DNA of 64,000 nt, taken from assembly GCA_029224185.1 (NCBI GenBank), contig CM055191.1, forward strand, positions 18,709,760-18,773,759, in the 5' to 3' direction. Numbering within the stretch: the first letter of the stretch is position 1; every line of letters begins with the position of its first letter. This stretch comes from Karalla daura. Its lineage: Eukaryota; Chordata; Actinopteri; Chaetodontiformes; Leiognathidae. Shown here piece by piece: positions 1 through 12,459 of the stretch. The position numbers and the translations under genes were made by a program. Under the pieces are notes generated by a model. It worked only from the letters and a program-made list of their open reading frames with translations. It was not told the origin of the DNA and made no database searches.

Positions 1-377
1 CCTCGACTGACCCTAACCCTAACCCTAACCCTAGCCTAACCCTAACCCTAACCCTAACCCTAACCCTAGCTTAACCCTAACCCTATCCCTAACCCTAGAC
101 TAACCCTAACCCTAACCCTAACCCTAACCCTAGCCTAACCCTAACCCTAACCCTAACCCTAACCCTAACCCTAGACTAACCCTAACCCTAACCCTATCCC
201 TAGCCTAACCCTAACCCTAGACTAACCCTAACCCTAACCCTAACCCTAACCCTAACCCTAGCCTAACCCTAACCCTAACCCTAACCCTAACCCTAACCTA
301 GCCTAACCCTAACCCTAACCCTAACCCTAACCCTAACCCTAACCCTACCCTAACCCTAACCCTAGCCTAACCCTATC

Positions 378-544
378 CCATTTCCGGTCAGAAAATAGCC
401 ATATTTCCGGAATTAAGGTGCGGAGAGACGAACGAGTGCCACCACTGGAAAGCTCATATGAGATTTAGGTGGGGTAGGACTTGGTTTCAAGTCAATGGGA
501 CCTTCCTATCAAAAGTTATTCGACTTGAAGAGGACAATACGTGA
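378..544. repeat. Subtelomeric satellite copy 1
   Basis: Unit of about 167 bp, from CATTTCCGGTCAG to GACAATACGTGA, flanked on both sides by CCCTAA repeats. It is not related to the telomere hexamer and has no useful reading frame. Two TTTCCGG motifs lie about 27 bp apart near its left end. This copy and its flanks are the same as copy 4 as far as I can read. Confidence 0.95.
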
Positions 545-901
545 ACCCTAACCCTAACCCTAACCCTAGCTTAACCCTAACCCTAAACCTAACCCTAGAC
601 TAACCCTAACCCTAACCCTAACCCTAACCCTAGCCTAACCCTAACCCTAACCCTAACCCTAACCCTAACCCTAGACTAACCCTAACCCTAACCCTACCCT
701 AACCCTAACCCTAACCCTAACCCTAACCCTAACCCTACCCTAACCCTAACCCTAACCCTAACCCTAACCCTAACCCTAGCCTAACCCTAACCCTAACCCT
801 AACCCTAACCCTAACCCTAACCCTACCCTAACCCTAAGCCTAACCCTAACCCTAGCCGAACCCAAACCCTAGACTAACCCTAACCCTAGCCTAGCCCTAA
901 C

Positions 902-1067
902 CCATTTCCGGTCAGAAAATAGCCATATTTCCGGAATTAAGGTGCGGAGAGACAAGCGAGTGCCACCACTGGAAAGCTCATATGAGATTTAGGTGGGGTA
1001 GGACTTGGTTTCAAGTCAATGGGACCTTCCTATCAAAAGTTATTCGACTTGAAGAGGACAATACGTG
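902..1067. repeat. Subtelomeric satellite copy 2
   Basis: Same unit as copy 1 with a few changes (GACAAGCGAG in place of GACGAACGAG). Its left flank, GCCGAACCCAAACCC then CTAGCCTAGCCC, is shared with copy 3, so copies 2 and 3 form a related pair. Confidence 0.95.
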
Positions 1068-1377
1068 AACCCTAACCCTAACCCTAACCCTAACCCTAGC
1101 TTAACCCTAACCCTAACCCTAACCCTAGCCTAACCCTAACCCAAACCCTAACCCTAACCCTAGCCTAACCCTAACCCTAGACAAACCCTAACCCTAACCC
1201 TAGCCTAACCCTAACCCTAACCCTAGACTAACCCTAACCCTAACCCTAACCCTAGCCTAACCCTAACCCTAACCCTAACCCTAACCCTAACCCTAACCCT
1301 ACCCTAACCCTAACCCTAACCCTAACCCTAGCCGAACCCAAACCCTAGACTAACCCTAACCCTAGCCTAGCCCTAAC

Positions 1378-1544
1378 CCATTTCCGGTCAGAAAATAGCC
1401 ATATTTCCGGAATTAAGGTGCGGAGAGACAAACGAGTGCCACCACTGGAAAGCACATATGAGATTTAGGTGGGGTAGGACTTGGTTTCAAGTCAATGGGA
1501 CCTTCCTATCAAAAGTTATTCGACTTGAAGAGGACAATACGTGA
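1378..1544. repeat. Subtelomeric satellite copy 3
   Basis: Same unit, differing from copy 2 at two sites I can see: GACAAACGAG, and AAGCACATATG in place of AAGCTCATATG. It shares copy 2's unusual left flank. Confidence 0.95.
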
Positions 1545-2121
1545 ACCCTAACCCTAACCCTAACCCTAACCCTAGCTTAACCCTAACCCTAGACTAACCC
1601 GAACCCTAACCCTAACCCTAACCCTAACCCTAACCCTAACCCTAGCCTAACCCTAACCCAAACCCTAACCCTAACCCTAGCCTAACCCTAACCCTAGACT
1701 AACCCTAACCCTAACCCTAGCCTAACCCTAACCCTAACCCTCGACTGACCCTAACCCTAACCCTAACCCTAGCCTAACCCTAACCCTAACCCTAACCCTA
1801 ACCCTAGCTTAACCCTAACCCTATCCCTAACCCTAGACTAACCCTAACCCTAACCCTAACCCTAACCCTAGCCTAACCCTAACCCTAACCCTAACCCTAA
1901 CCCTAACCCTAGACTAACCCTAACCCTAACCCTATCCCTAGCCTAACCCTAACCCTAGACTAACCCTAACCCTAACCCTAACCCTAACCCTAACCCTAAC
2001 CCTAGCCTAACCCTAACCCTAACCCTAACCCTAACCCTAACCTAGCCTAACCCTAACCCTAACCCTAACCCTAACCCTAACCCTAACCCTACCCTAACCC
2101 TAACCCTAGCCTAACCCTATC

Positions 2122-2288
2122 CCATTTCCGGTCAGAAAATAGCCATATTTCCGGAATTAAGGTGCGGAGAGACGAACGAGTGCCACCACTGGAAAGCTCA
2201 TATGAGATTTAGGTGGGGTAGGACTTGGTTTCAAGTCAATGGGACCTTCCTATCAAAAGTTATTCGACTTGAAGAGGACAATACGTGA
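2122..2288. repeat. Subtelomeric satellite copy 4
   Basis: Same sequence as copy 1, including the variant telomere repeats on both sides (CTATCCCATTTCC on the left; CTAGCTTAACCC then CCTAAACCTAACCC on the right). It is part of the 1.74-kb higher-order duplication. Confidence 0.95.
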
Positions 2289-2814
2289 ACCCTAACCCTA
2301 ACCCTAACCCTAGCTTAACCCTAACCCTAAACCTAACCCTAGACTAACCCTAACCCTAACCCTAACCCTAACCCTAGCCTAACCCTAACCCTAACCCTAA
2401 CCCTAACCCTAACCCTAACCCTAACCCTAACCCTAACCCGAACCCTAGCTTAACCCTAACCCTAGACTAACCCTAACCCTAACCCTAACCCTAACCCTAA
2501 CCCTAGCCTAACCCTAACCCTAACCCTAACCCTAGACTAACCCTAACCCTCAACCTAACCCTAACCCTAGCCTAACCCTAACCCTAGACTAACCCTAACC
2601 CTAACCCTAACCCTAACCCTAACCCTAACCCTAGCCTAACCCTAACCCTAGACTAACCCTAACCCTAGCCTAACCCTAACCCTAACCCTAGACTAACCCT
2701 AACCCTAACCCTAACCCTAACCCTAGCCTAACCCTAACCCTAACCCTAACCCTAACCCTAACCCTAACCCTAACCCTAACCCTAGACTAACCCTAACCCT
2801 AGCCTAACCCTAAC

Positions 2815-2980
2815 CCATTTCCGGTCAGAAAATTGCCGTATTTCCGGAATTAAGGTGCGGAGAGACGAACGAGTGCCACCACTGGAAAGCTCATATGAGA
2901 TTTAGGTGGGGTAGGACTTGGTTTCAAGTCAATGGGACCTTCCTATCAAAAGTTATTCGACTTGAAGAGGACTATACGTG
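2815..2980. repeat. Subtelomeric satellite copy 5
   Basis: Same unit with AATTGCCGTA in place of AATAGCCATA, and GACTATACG in place of GACAATACG. It is more diverged than copies 1-4 and shares the GCCGTA variant with copy 6. Confidence 0.93.
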
Positions 2981-3325
2981 AACCCTAACCCTAACCCTAG
3001 CCTAACCCTAACCCTAACCCTAACCCTAACCCTAGACTAACCCTAACCCTAGCCTAACCCTAACCCTAACCCTAGCCCTAACCCTAGCCTAACCCTAACC
3101 CTAACCCTACACTAACCCTAACCCTAACCCTAACCCTAACCCTAACCCTAACCCTAGCCTAACCCTAACCCTAACCCTAACCCTAGACTAACCCTAACCC
3201 TAACCCTAGAACAACCCTAACCATAACCATAACCCTAACCCTAACCCTAGCCTAACCCTAACCCGAGCTTAACCCTAACCCTAACCCTAACCCTAGACGA
3301 ACCCTAACCCTAGCCTATTCCTAAC

Positions 3326-3475
3326 TAATTTCCGGTCAGAAAATGGCCGTATTTCCGGACTGGAAGTGCGTAGAGACAAACGAGTGCCATCACTGGAAAG
3401 CTCGCACCAGATTTAGGTGGGGTAGGACTTGGTTTCAAATCAATGGGACCTTCCTATTAAAAGTTATTCAGATGT
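3326..3475. repeat. Subtelomeric satellite copy 6, divergent and truncated
   Basis: The most proximal and most diverged copy (GGACTGGAAGTGCGTAGAG, GCTCGCACCAG). It loses its 3' end after AAAAGTTATTC, where unique sequence begins at about 3472. No telomeric repeat follows, so this marks the subtelomere/unique boundary. Confidence 0.92.
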
Positions 3476-5236
3476 ACTGAACTCTTTATCTGTTAGCTGC
3501 ACAGCAAATCACAGTGTGAAAAACTCAAAACCACAGCAAAACCATTATAATCCTCTAAAATGCAGTGTTGAAATTCTTTGGGTCTTGCAAGTTTGAAGGC
3601 ATGGAGGCACAGAATTTAGACTTCTGTCAGATCATGTTGTACATGAGTGTTTTAAACTCAAGGGGGCAGCACATCCTTCTTTAATATGAACGGACTGTCA
3701 GGATCAGTAGTGGAGGAAGTGAGGCTGAAGTCATAACTTAAGAAAACTTTTCTCTGGGATGCCATAGACAGGTCATTTCATATTTACAATAACTGAATGT
3801 GTGGAGCAGAATTCACAAGAGTGCAATATCCACTGAAAAATGCTTTGATTGCAGAAAACATTTTTACATGTGTCATTGCAATCTTTCTCCTCTCCCTATA
3901 AGATTTGAAAGGCTTCTGCAATCCAGAGGGAGTGTAAATCATTGGTTGTTTTACAATAGACTATGACACAGATTTGCAGAGATGACAAAAAGACACTTTC
4001 ATCCGCATATAGGAACAAGTTCACGTTTGCCTGGTGTCATCTGTCATCCCTGCAAAATAAACATTAGTTGAGGCTCGCAGAGTTTTGAGGACGGCTGGCG
4101 AGCAATATCCTAAAAGCACTTTCAATTTCAGCCCACACACTGTAATAATATGGCATTCGAACAAACAGAAGGGCAGTGTGGTGAAAAGAAATCCCAGTTG
4201 TACTTCACTGAAAGTGAGATTTAAAAGCCCAATGTGTGTGTGTGTGTGGAGAGCAATAGTGAAAGAGGCCTGATAAGTTGGCATTTCGCTCAGCAGCTAT
4301 TAATGGCTCAGGCCCGGCCTGCTCAACCAGTTTGTCATTCACTGAAATCCACCTGGTGAAACAGGAAGATAAGACGTCCACGTTCCTTCAGGTGTTTTGC
4401 TGTTCTTGGCTTTCACTCTGTTGGACTGGGAGGATACAGTGAGACAGTAGGGGAGGAAAGAGACAATGACAGCCCCGTAGTTTGGAGACCGGAGGCAGAA
4501 ATATGTGAGATCACCTTTTCAGAGAAGCTGTCGTGGCATAGGACGGTAACCAGGGTCAAAGCAGCGTGTCACTTTGTGTCACCAGATTAGAATACTGTCC
4601 ACTGAGCTTCAAGGAATTTACTTCATCCCACGGTCAGTGTCAAACAGTTTTCCTTTCTTCTCTTTTCTTTTCTTTTGGGCTTTTCAAAAAACTTCTAAAC
4701 ATTTAGCTTTATTCCTACGACTCTACTCTCGACAACTCTGATTAGGACTGTCTATGAACCCAAGTAGTTAAGCAAGTTTTTAAAAAAATATATGTATATT
4801 TTGAATATTGTATATAGGTAATGGAAGCATATTTCGAGCAAGGATTTCATTTGTGGTTTGAAGTTTTCTACAAATTTTTAATTTTGCAGTTAGCTATAAA
4901 ACTGTAAATGGTTGATATACTGCATTGGTTTCACACCAATGTTAGTGTCATATTATGTATCATAACTTAAGCATGATTAATACATCTGTTTTTATGTCTT
5001 TCTCAAAGCAGTTTCTTAAAATATTTGCATCTTTTCTACATAGAGCACTGATTTATTTCTTATGAGAACCATCACATGTTAATGATCTCTTTTTTTTTAA
5101 TATTTTAGAACAAAGTCTTGTACTGCACTCTATAACATTAAATTCCCACACTGTTATTTTCACAGTCAAGTGATCTGAAATTGTGTTGTTAAAGTTTTGC
5201 ATAGAAACCCATGGAAAGAAAGGAGTGAAAGACAGA
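3476..5236. other. Unique intergenic DNA upstream of the Ig-like gene
   Basis: AT-rich single-copy-looking DNA with a short (TG)n tract near 4233 and no open frame that looks like an exon. It probably contains the promoter and any 5' noncoding exon of the gene starting at 5237, but I cannot place a promoter. Confidence 0.5.
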
Positions 5237-6891
5237 ATGGAGAAGAGGAGGGAAGGAGTGATGAGGAGGAGGAAAGTTTCTTATTTCAGCTTGGTGCTGC
5301 TGGCTGTACTCCAAATCACCACACCCACCTCAGGTAACCTGCCATTCAAACGGCATGAGGCTTATATTTATATCAGTTGCATCATTAACAGACGCTAATG
5401 TGATCATATGACGATCAACGGCCTAAACAAGCTGCCTTTTAATAGTTGAAATGCAGTGGGGGTCGTCTGAGTGATGGCGATGGGGTGTAATTGATTTTAA
5501 AACTATTCGGCCGTAGATTTTACACCAGGTACTGACTCTTTGCTCGCTCTCTCTCTCACAAACACACATGGACCCACCACCAATCACCATCACAGCTCAA
5601 GACTCGCCCAGCAGCACAGCCTCGTACCGCACTCGGCCCGCCGACGTGACGGTGGCGGTGGGAGAGCCCGCCGTGTTTCTGTGCGGGGTGCCCCAGGCCT
5701 CCCCCAACCTCACCTTCACTCTGTACGGCAGTCACAGCAACTACAGCCTGAGCTGCCCTGGCGGCCACATGGAGGATATACCCCAGGTGAGACGGGTCTC
5801 TCCTCACTCTGAGCACTCACCTCCTCATCTCTATGGCTCCCTGTGCCACATGCAAAGTCACACAGACACGTGCTCACACACACACACACACACATACATG
5901 TAAAAGACTGAGGAAGTGAACATGTCCCTGATCAGCTTGTAGAGGAGTCACAACAACAAGCCTTCTTCCTCGTTGTCTTCCGTGTTGGCGTTGTGTTACA
6001 TTCCTCATGGCAGTGCCACCAGATGTAGAAGCACGGCGTCGTGTTACAGTTTCCAGGAATGCGTGCAGGGTCACACATGCATGCCATCCAGGAAAACTAA
6101 CTAAACTGGAAGCTCCTGACAGAAAAAAGCAGCTCCCGGCACAGTGTGTGGTGAAGAACATTCTTGAGCTATTAAAGACAGACTCTGTGCAGCAAACCCC
6201 ATCTCTCTCTCTCCAGGCTCTCTATGGAAGCTGTGACATGCAGCATGGAGAATCACTGGCTGTGTGGACCCTCAAGGGAACATCCTTTTCCGACAACGGC
6301 ACTAGAGTCATCTGTCAGCAGCTGGATAATCCTGAGGCACCTGTTGCCCTCCTACATGTTTATGGTGAGCACTCAGAGACACATGTTGCCAGTTTGACCT
6401 TTAGTTAGTGTCACAAGTTACACATTTAAACCAGTCGTATTCCTTTCATTGGATTATCACTTGCACATTACTTGTGCGACTTATTCTCCTTTAGGTAAAC
6501 TAAAATTGCTGTTTGCGTTTTCCCTCTCAGTAAATATAACTTGAAAACACCAAGGCAAGAACAATCCCTCCATGAACTTGAATAACTTTCATCTTTCATT
6601 TCTTTCCTCTCCACAATCTTCGCTCTCAGATAACGGCACCAGCAATGCCATTCTCATTGGCTGCGTCATCGGGGGCTTCTTTGGCTTCCTGCTGGTAGCT
6701 GCTCTGTCATATACCGCGCTGCAGAGGTCCGAGACCCTCCGGAAGTTCTTCTGTAAGTTGTGCTGCCTCGATTCACTGCTGTAAAACACAACACAGTCTG
6801 AAAGCCAGCGAGTAATGTGTGATGTGTCTTTGTGTTTTCAGGTGGAAATGACACAGAAGATGATTTGGACACAATCATAGCAAAAGACTAG
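5237..6891 (+). CDS. Small type I membrane protein with one Ig-like domain (5 exons)
   Basis: Spliced CDS join(5237..5333, 5596..5786, 6217..6364, 6630..6752, 6842..6891), 202 codons. Every junction is GT/AG and all phases agree. The start has A at -3 and G at +4; an in-frame ATG at 5261 would also leave a signal peptide. Residues 1-33 are a basic then hydrophobic signal peptide. About 48-145 form an Ig-like domain with Cys62 and Cys129 as the likely core pair, Trp113, the SFSDNGT turn before Cys129, and an extra pair Cys86/Cys102. N-glycosylation sequons lie at Asn70, 81, 123 and 147. A membrane helix spans about 152-171 and the tail of about 30 residues is acidic. The domain is split by a phase-0 intron after residue 96. 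The family reading is firm; I cannot name the gene. An immune surface receptor or ligand is inference only. Confidence 0.8.
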
Positions 6892-7257
6892 AAGAAGACA
6901 GAAGAACAAAATATGTTGTGTTGTTGGCAGAAGTATTGTTGCTGCTTGTAAATCCTCTGAACATATGAAGTGACAGCAGGACTGGATCATTTCTGAAGGT
7001 GATGATCCAGTCTGGCTCCTGATATCGTCACTTCCACTTCTGCAAAAAGCACCAATAAGGACACACCTCGTTAATATTGACATTCATATATTACACTGTA
7101 CAGTATGTGTTCCTGCTGAATGCTGCAGTCAATGGTCACCGACGTAAGAGCTGAGTCAAGCCTGAAGACCACACTGAGTAAATGAAGAATTGGAGACTTG
7201 CTGTCATCAATTGGAGAATGTGCAATAATGTCTGCAAAGACACTGATCTTTGTGCTG

Positions 7258-7263
7258 AATAAA
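7258..7263 (+). terminator. AATAAA polyadenylation signal of the Ig-like gene
   Basis: First AATAAA downstream of the stop at 6891, giving a 3' UTR of about 390 nt. It is followed by a GT/T-containing stretch. Confidence 0.6.
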
Positions 7264-7741
7264 AACTAAAACTCACTGAGTGGGTCAAAGCTATGTTTAT
7301 GAGATTGGATTGCTCAGCTCCACTTTCACAGTTTGGCCACTTGGAGGAGCCATTGACCACAAGGGTAACAAGCCAGTAAATTGTTGAAAAAATGCAGAGA
7401 ACTGCACTGTTGAACTGTTGAACTGTTTGCGTCTGAATGTTTTTAAATCTTTAATGCTCTGATTTTTTATCCATTCTTTCTCTCTGAAGTAAGTAATAAA
7501 ATGCTGATTCCATTGTTTTCCTTGTATTTGTTGCACACAAGCTTTTCATACAGTTACACAATTTTAGTTGTATAGGTTTAGAAGCTCTTGTGGTATATTA
7601 TTATATTATAGTTACTTTCATGACCAATTACCCCAGAATGCTCTTGTTTGCTATTATTGTCATTTTTCTGTTGCCGTGCAGATTAGATCCTGCTGTTACA
7701 GTTGTGTGTGGTCCCTGTGTGTCCCCCCGCCTCCTCCTCCT

Positions 7742-7745
<4 letters not shown>

Positions 7746-7781
<36 letters not shown>
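7746..7781. repeat. (CT)n microsatellite
   Basis: About 18 uninterrupted CT units, after a CCTCCTCC-rich lead. Confidence 0.95.
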
Positions 7782-7786
<5 letters not shown>

Positions 7787-9947
7787 CTGGGTGTCGGTCT
7801 GACTGCTGGATGAGGGGGATCAGACCCTGTACTGAACTGATCGAAAGCTCCTGAGCCAGAAGCAGAGGACAGAGCTCTAGAAATGCTGGTTTGTTAGGGG
7901 GTACGTTTTTGTGTTGATCCCTTCTGTTTGTCTTTATGTAGAATAAAGTGTGTCAAATGTGCACACTCCTTTTATGAACATGTTGCATTCCCACAGTCTG
8001 CAGTCACCTCACCTGTGGGATAAACATGCTGGAGCTGCTGAAGAATCAGAGGAGAACAGACAAACAGAGCAGTAATGGTTCTAATTTTAGAAAGTCTCTC
8101 AAGTCCCCCTTGTGGTGAATACACACGTCTGCTTGTGTCAAAAACAGGACCTCCTCTGTTCTTTCATGCTGCTGTCCCTTATCCTTTTATGCTTAAGAAT
8201 ACACAAAGAGGCAATAAAACATGTTTGGAGGAAAGTACCGCTTCATGGAGTACAGAGGAAGCTCACCGTACTGTACTGCAGCCTGAGCAGTTAAAAAAAA
8301 GCGTCAACGTGACATCACATGCACAGCAATTCATTGTAAATGAAAAACCCATCCTAACTAAGCCCGTGCTGCATTACCTTTTTAAGGTTCCAAATAAAGA
8401 TCTAGACATTTGTCCCATTTGTATTGTATCGAATATGTAATGCTTTTGCCAAACTTTTTGTTTGTTTTTTTTGCCATTTTGCCTTGTTCAAGAAAAATTG
8501 TACAAGCACTACTTAGTCTCCAAAAGCAATTTGCCACCACATTCAACACGACAGTGTTCAGGTGCAAAGTCAGGATGAAATTTAGTTTCCCCCTTTCTGT
8601 GCATGCTGCATGCACTCTTTGTGTGTACTTTGTAAAGGCAGCTGCAATAAAAAAAGAGCCATGACAACCAGACGTTTTTAGATTTGCTTTGTGTTTTACA
8701 GCATTATTTGGCACATGTTGTCAACATACATTTGATCAATTCCAATCTGCTGCTGTTAACTATGTAGACAATGTGTTTCAGACACACACACACACACTGT
8801 TAACCAGTCAACTGTTACAAAGTCTTCATTTCATATAAGAATCCAACCAGTCCACACAAATATGACAACTGCAATATGAATTAGTAGGTCTGTGCTCTTA
8901 AATCCCCTCCACTGTGTGTTGTGACACCTGATTGAGCTGCATGGACTGCCAGCATCACACGCACACACACACACACACACACACTTGATCAGCGGGAGAG
9001 AATTTGTCCTGGTCTTTTAGCTGATACAACAGAGGCAGGATGGAGCAACGTGTTGACTCAGCTGCTCGGCAACACCTCGGTTCACTCCACAATAGGTTTC
9101 ACTCTTACATTGTGGTGTTTGATTCACTCACGTTCTCCACAACTCTTCCAGAGATCAGCAGACAGACGACTGACCACTTTCAGTGTTTGCAGGACACAAG
9201 CTCGACTGAGTTCTTCCTCCCTGTTCTTCCTCCATTTGCTCTGCTTGGGATTGGGTTTTTTTTAAGCCTCTTTTTATAACACCATTTAGACACACAGCAG
9301 TCTTGTCATAGCTTTGCATATTTTGTAAAAGACATATCCTGGTTCTTCCTAGGCCTACATGAAGCATCTGGCTGACTGCTCTCAGTGCTATGTAAACCAA
9401 CCTGTTCTTAGACCTTTAGTTTTACTGTTTATGGACAAACACCCTGAATACCGCCAAAACAGAGGCGCATGCCTTGTCGTATGTGTGTGTCTCCATGTCT
9501 GTGTGTGTGCGTGCGTGTGTGTCCACTGATAACCTACATTGTTCAGTGTGTGTGAGACGACCTTTCACGAAAAATGACTGAATGAATGAATGTTCTGACT
9601 ACACCTATCAGCACCTGAGGATTTGTAAGTTAAACTATTACAATTTGGGTTAACGTGTAAGAAGTTAATCACACCGTAAAATTAGCGCTGGTGACTTAAC
9701 AGCCATTTTACCCAACCTACAACTGCCCTCTGTTGCCAATGAAGCAAAGGAAGGTGAGCAACAAAGATGTGATTTAGTTCATTTTAGCATCGACCTGATG
9801 TGATCGATCTGTCAACATCTGTGAGATGGTAAACACTAAACGGACTCGTTCTTATATAGCATTTTCAGTAGCGTCTCTTAAGAGCCTTACAGAGATGAGT
9901 CACCGTCACCCTTGAAGTTTCTTTTCCTTTTCAATCTCCCCGTCTTT

Positions 9948-10049
<102 letters not shown>

Positions 10050-10744
10050 ACCTTGTCATCACCAGCCTGCTCTATCGCTGTCAAATAATTTCATTATCAC
10101 TTTCACACACACACACACACACACACAGCCACACACTTTGTGAACAAAGTGTGTGTTTCTATGTGTGTGTGTGTGTGGTTGTTTATCTGCTGCGCCCTCA
10201 CTGTATTATCATTCGTTAAGAGGCTGGTGCATGCCACGGTTTTGTCATGTGAGACTTGAAAAAGGTATAAATAGTCACTGTTCATCACTGTAACAGCTGC
10301 AAGCGCCTGCATACGCGCTCACACAGGAACTCATATACCGAAGAATGAGCAACAATTCTTTTGACGGTGCTTTGGAAGCAAGATGTTTCCAAAAACAAGT
10401 TAATTGTGCCCTATCTGCATAACCACCATCTATTACTTACCCTCCTTCACTGATTTCCATGATTGCTTCGCACTGGCACATTTTATGTAAAATCAGTGTC
10501 ACTGACTTTCAGTGTCAGTGTCAAAGCAGTGCTGCTGTTGAGGTTAAATTATTTATGTGAATAGTTGAACCCATCTCTTTGTGTAAGACTGAAAGCTTCA
10601 TAAGTGTAAAAAGTGTTGTTTTCTACTCACTTTCTCTCTATAATGCACACGCACCCACCTCTGTTTATGAAATAATACTGCGGCTGGAGTCCCATACGTG
10701 TATGTAAACACGTCACTATGACGCCACACATCCACATTGGACGC

Positions 10745-10878
10745 GTTTAGTTTATATCCCAAACAAAGAGGAGGAGCGGCCGGGACTTATTGAGGTAAAA
10801 TAGAAAATTCACACTTTTGGCCAGGCAGTGTCTCGGGACATTGGAACACACACCTCTGCTCCTGAACGGTCAGCACAG
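10745..10878 (+). promoter_or_regulatory. Likely promoter and 5' noncoding exon of the first FXYD gene
   Basis: A TATA-like box (TTTATATCCC, about 10750) precedes a GC-richer stretch. A strong donor follows at 10879 (AGCACAG|GTAAGC). This would splice to the acceptor at 12446-12448 (CTCTCAG), leaving 11 nt of leader before the ATG at 12460. The exon is inferred from splice signals only. Confidence 0.45.
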
Positions 10879-12459
10879 GTAAGCACAGGTTCTGTCCGGG
10901 GCAGGGATCAAGGTCACCTTGTTCATTTGCGAGGAATGGGATTCTTGTTTAATTATTATCTATGCTGAAGGCTTTCGCTGTGAGAGCAGAATGATGCGCA
11001 TGTGAGGCCACAGAAACTTTTCAATAGGTCTTTTGAAGCAATCTTCAAACATTATTGCTTTTCCTTCCATTTCTGTGGTTTTTGCAGAAGCATCTGTTCA
11101 TAATTTCTTAGAATTTAATAACAGCCAAAAAAGAAAGGTCTACACTTTACAAACCACATTTTTTTCTCTCTTCTAATTTAGTTTTTTTTCTTTCAACAGA
11201 AAACATAAAAATTAACAGGGATGTAAAAACAGAAACCAAAAAATGTTGTGTTTAACCCAACGGAAGCCAGAGTCAAGAAGTGTATAATTTTTGCTACTTT
11301 TCTCCTCTTTGTCTTTAAACGTGCCTTATTCACCATTTGACCTTGAACTGAGTCTAGCTAACCGACAAATACTTTTGACAAAGACTTTTTGCCAGAGGAC
11401 ATGAGATATCTTTGAACTGTCTTTGCTTTTTTTTCAATGTCCTTTTTCCTGAAGGCGAGTACAACTTAATGTCTCCAAGATGTTCCATGCACAAGATTAA
11501 AAAAAAATGCATCAGTCCAGAGTTTTGAATGAAGGCTTTTATATCTGTTGCAATTTTAAATGTACGACTGCTGTGTTTGTAGAGTCCTAGTAAAAGACAT
11601 GAATGATTGTAAATGTCAATATCAAACCAGACTAGACGGCACTGGACAGAAGCAAAGCCACTGAAGGACAGACACTGAATATCCAAAATGCAGTGGGTGT
11701 AACCACCATGAAGGCCTGTGAATGTCAAGGGCAGGTAGAGGTTAGACTGAGGTCAGACACAACTTTGCTGACAAATACACTTGGCGTACGTTTAAAATAT
11801 CCACAAAAGCATTAGTTAGTAACCTGAGCAGAGTACAGCGAGTCACGTTATATTGACTTGATGTTTCAGTGTGCTTAATAGGGTCACTGATGACTTTTAT
11901 TTAACTATGCTGACCATGCATTTACAAGAATAGGATTAATACTTTCACCACTGTGATAAATTACATATATAGAGAAAGAGTGAAAGTTATATTGTAGATA
12001 TCATGGACATCCATGAAAAGATATGTTTCCTCAATAATATGTGATCAAGACATTATTGGTATATAAGAAAAGACGCCAGAGTTTCGGACAATGTCGTGAT
12101 TTACTGTAAAGCACGTGACAGAGTTTGACCCAATGCATTGAAGGAAACTAGTCTGAGAACCTGCTGGGCTTGGCCCCAAGACACAAGATGATCTGCTGTT
12201 TACTCTCCAAACATCCAGAATGCATCCCTGCTGACGAGACACTGGCTTTCTCTCACAACAAGGGCATTCTGCCTGGGGAGAGGGAGAAGTGTGCACTGTG
12301 CTGCTTTTGTACACATGCGTGTGGGAAACGCAGAAAATGTGGGGAAGAAATCTACACTTTGCTTTCCCTCTTTGTATTTATTGTTTCTCAGAATCTTGTT
12401 CTCTCTCTCTCTCTCTCTTTCTCTCTCCTTGTCTCGTCTGACTCTCAGCTGTATCGAAG

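Larger units (their letters stand above)
1..3325. repeat. Telomeric/subtelomeric (CCCTAA)n array with variant repeats
   Basis: The sequence is almost wholly CCCTAA hexamers in C-strand orientation, as expected at the left end of a chromosome. It is not pure. Variant junctions of the form CCCTAGCCTAA, CCCTAGACTAA and CCCTAGCTTAA recur, with occasional CCCTAT, CCCAAA and CCCGAA. Five full satellite blocks and a sixth divergent one are embedded in it or at its edge. A segment beginning at 1 is repeated almost exactly from 1739, starting with the same rare string CCTCGACTGACC, so there is a higher-order repeat of about 1.74 kb. The variants suggest the subtelomeric side of the telomere rather than the pure terminal tract. 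Confidence 0.97.

Noticed and set aside
1..3475. CRISPR-like array of spaced satellite units
   Set aside because: The units are 167 bp with telomeric repeat between them in a vertebrate chromosome end; no CRISPR features.
5540..5812. Other frames over Ig-like exon 2
   Set aside because: GC-rich exon leaves several frames open; only the frame from 5596 has compatible phases on both sides and Ig-like cysteines.
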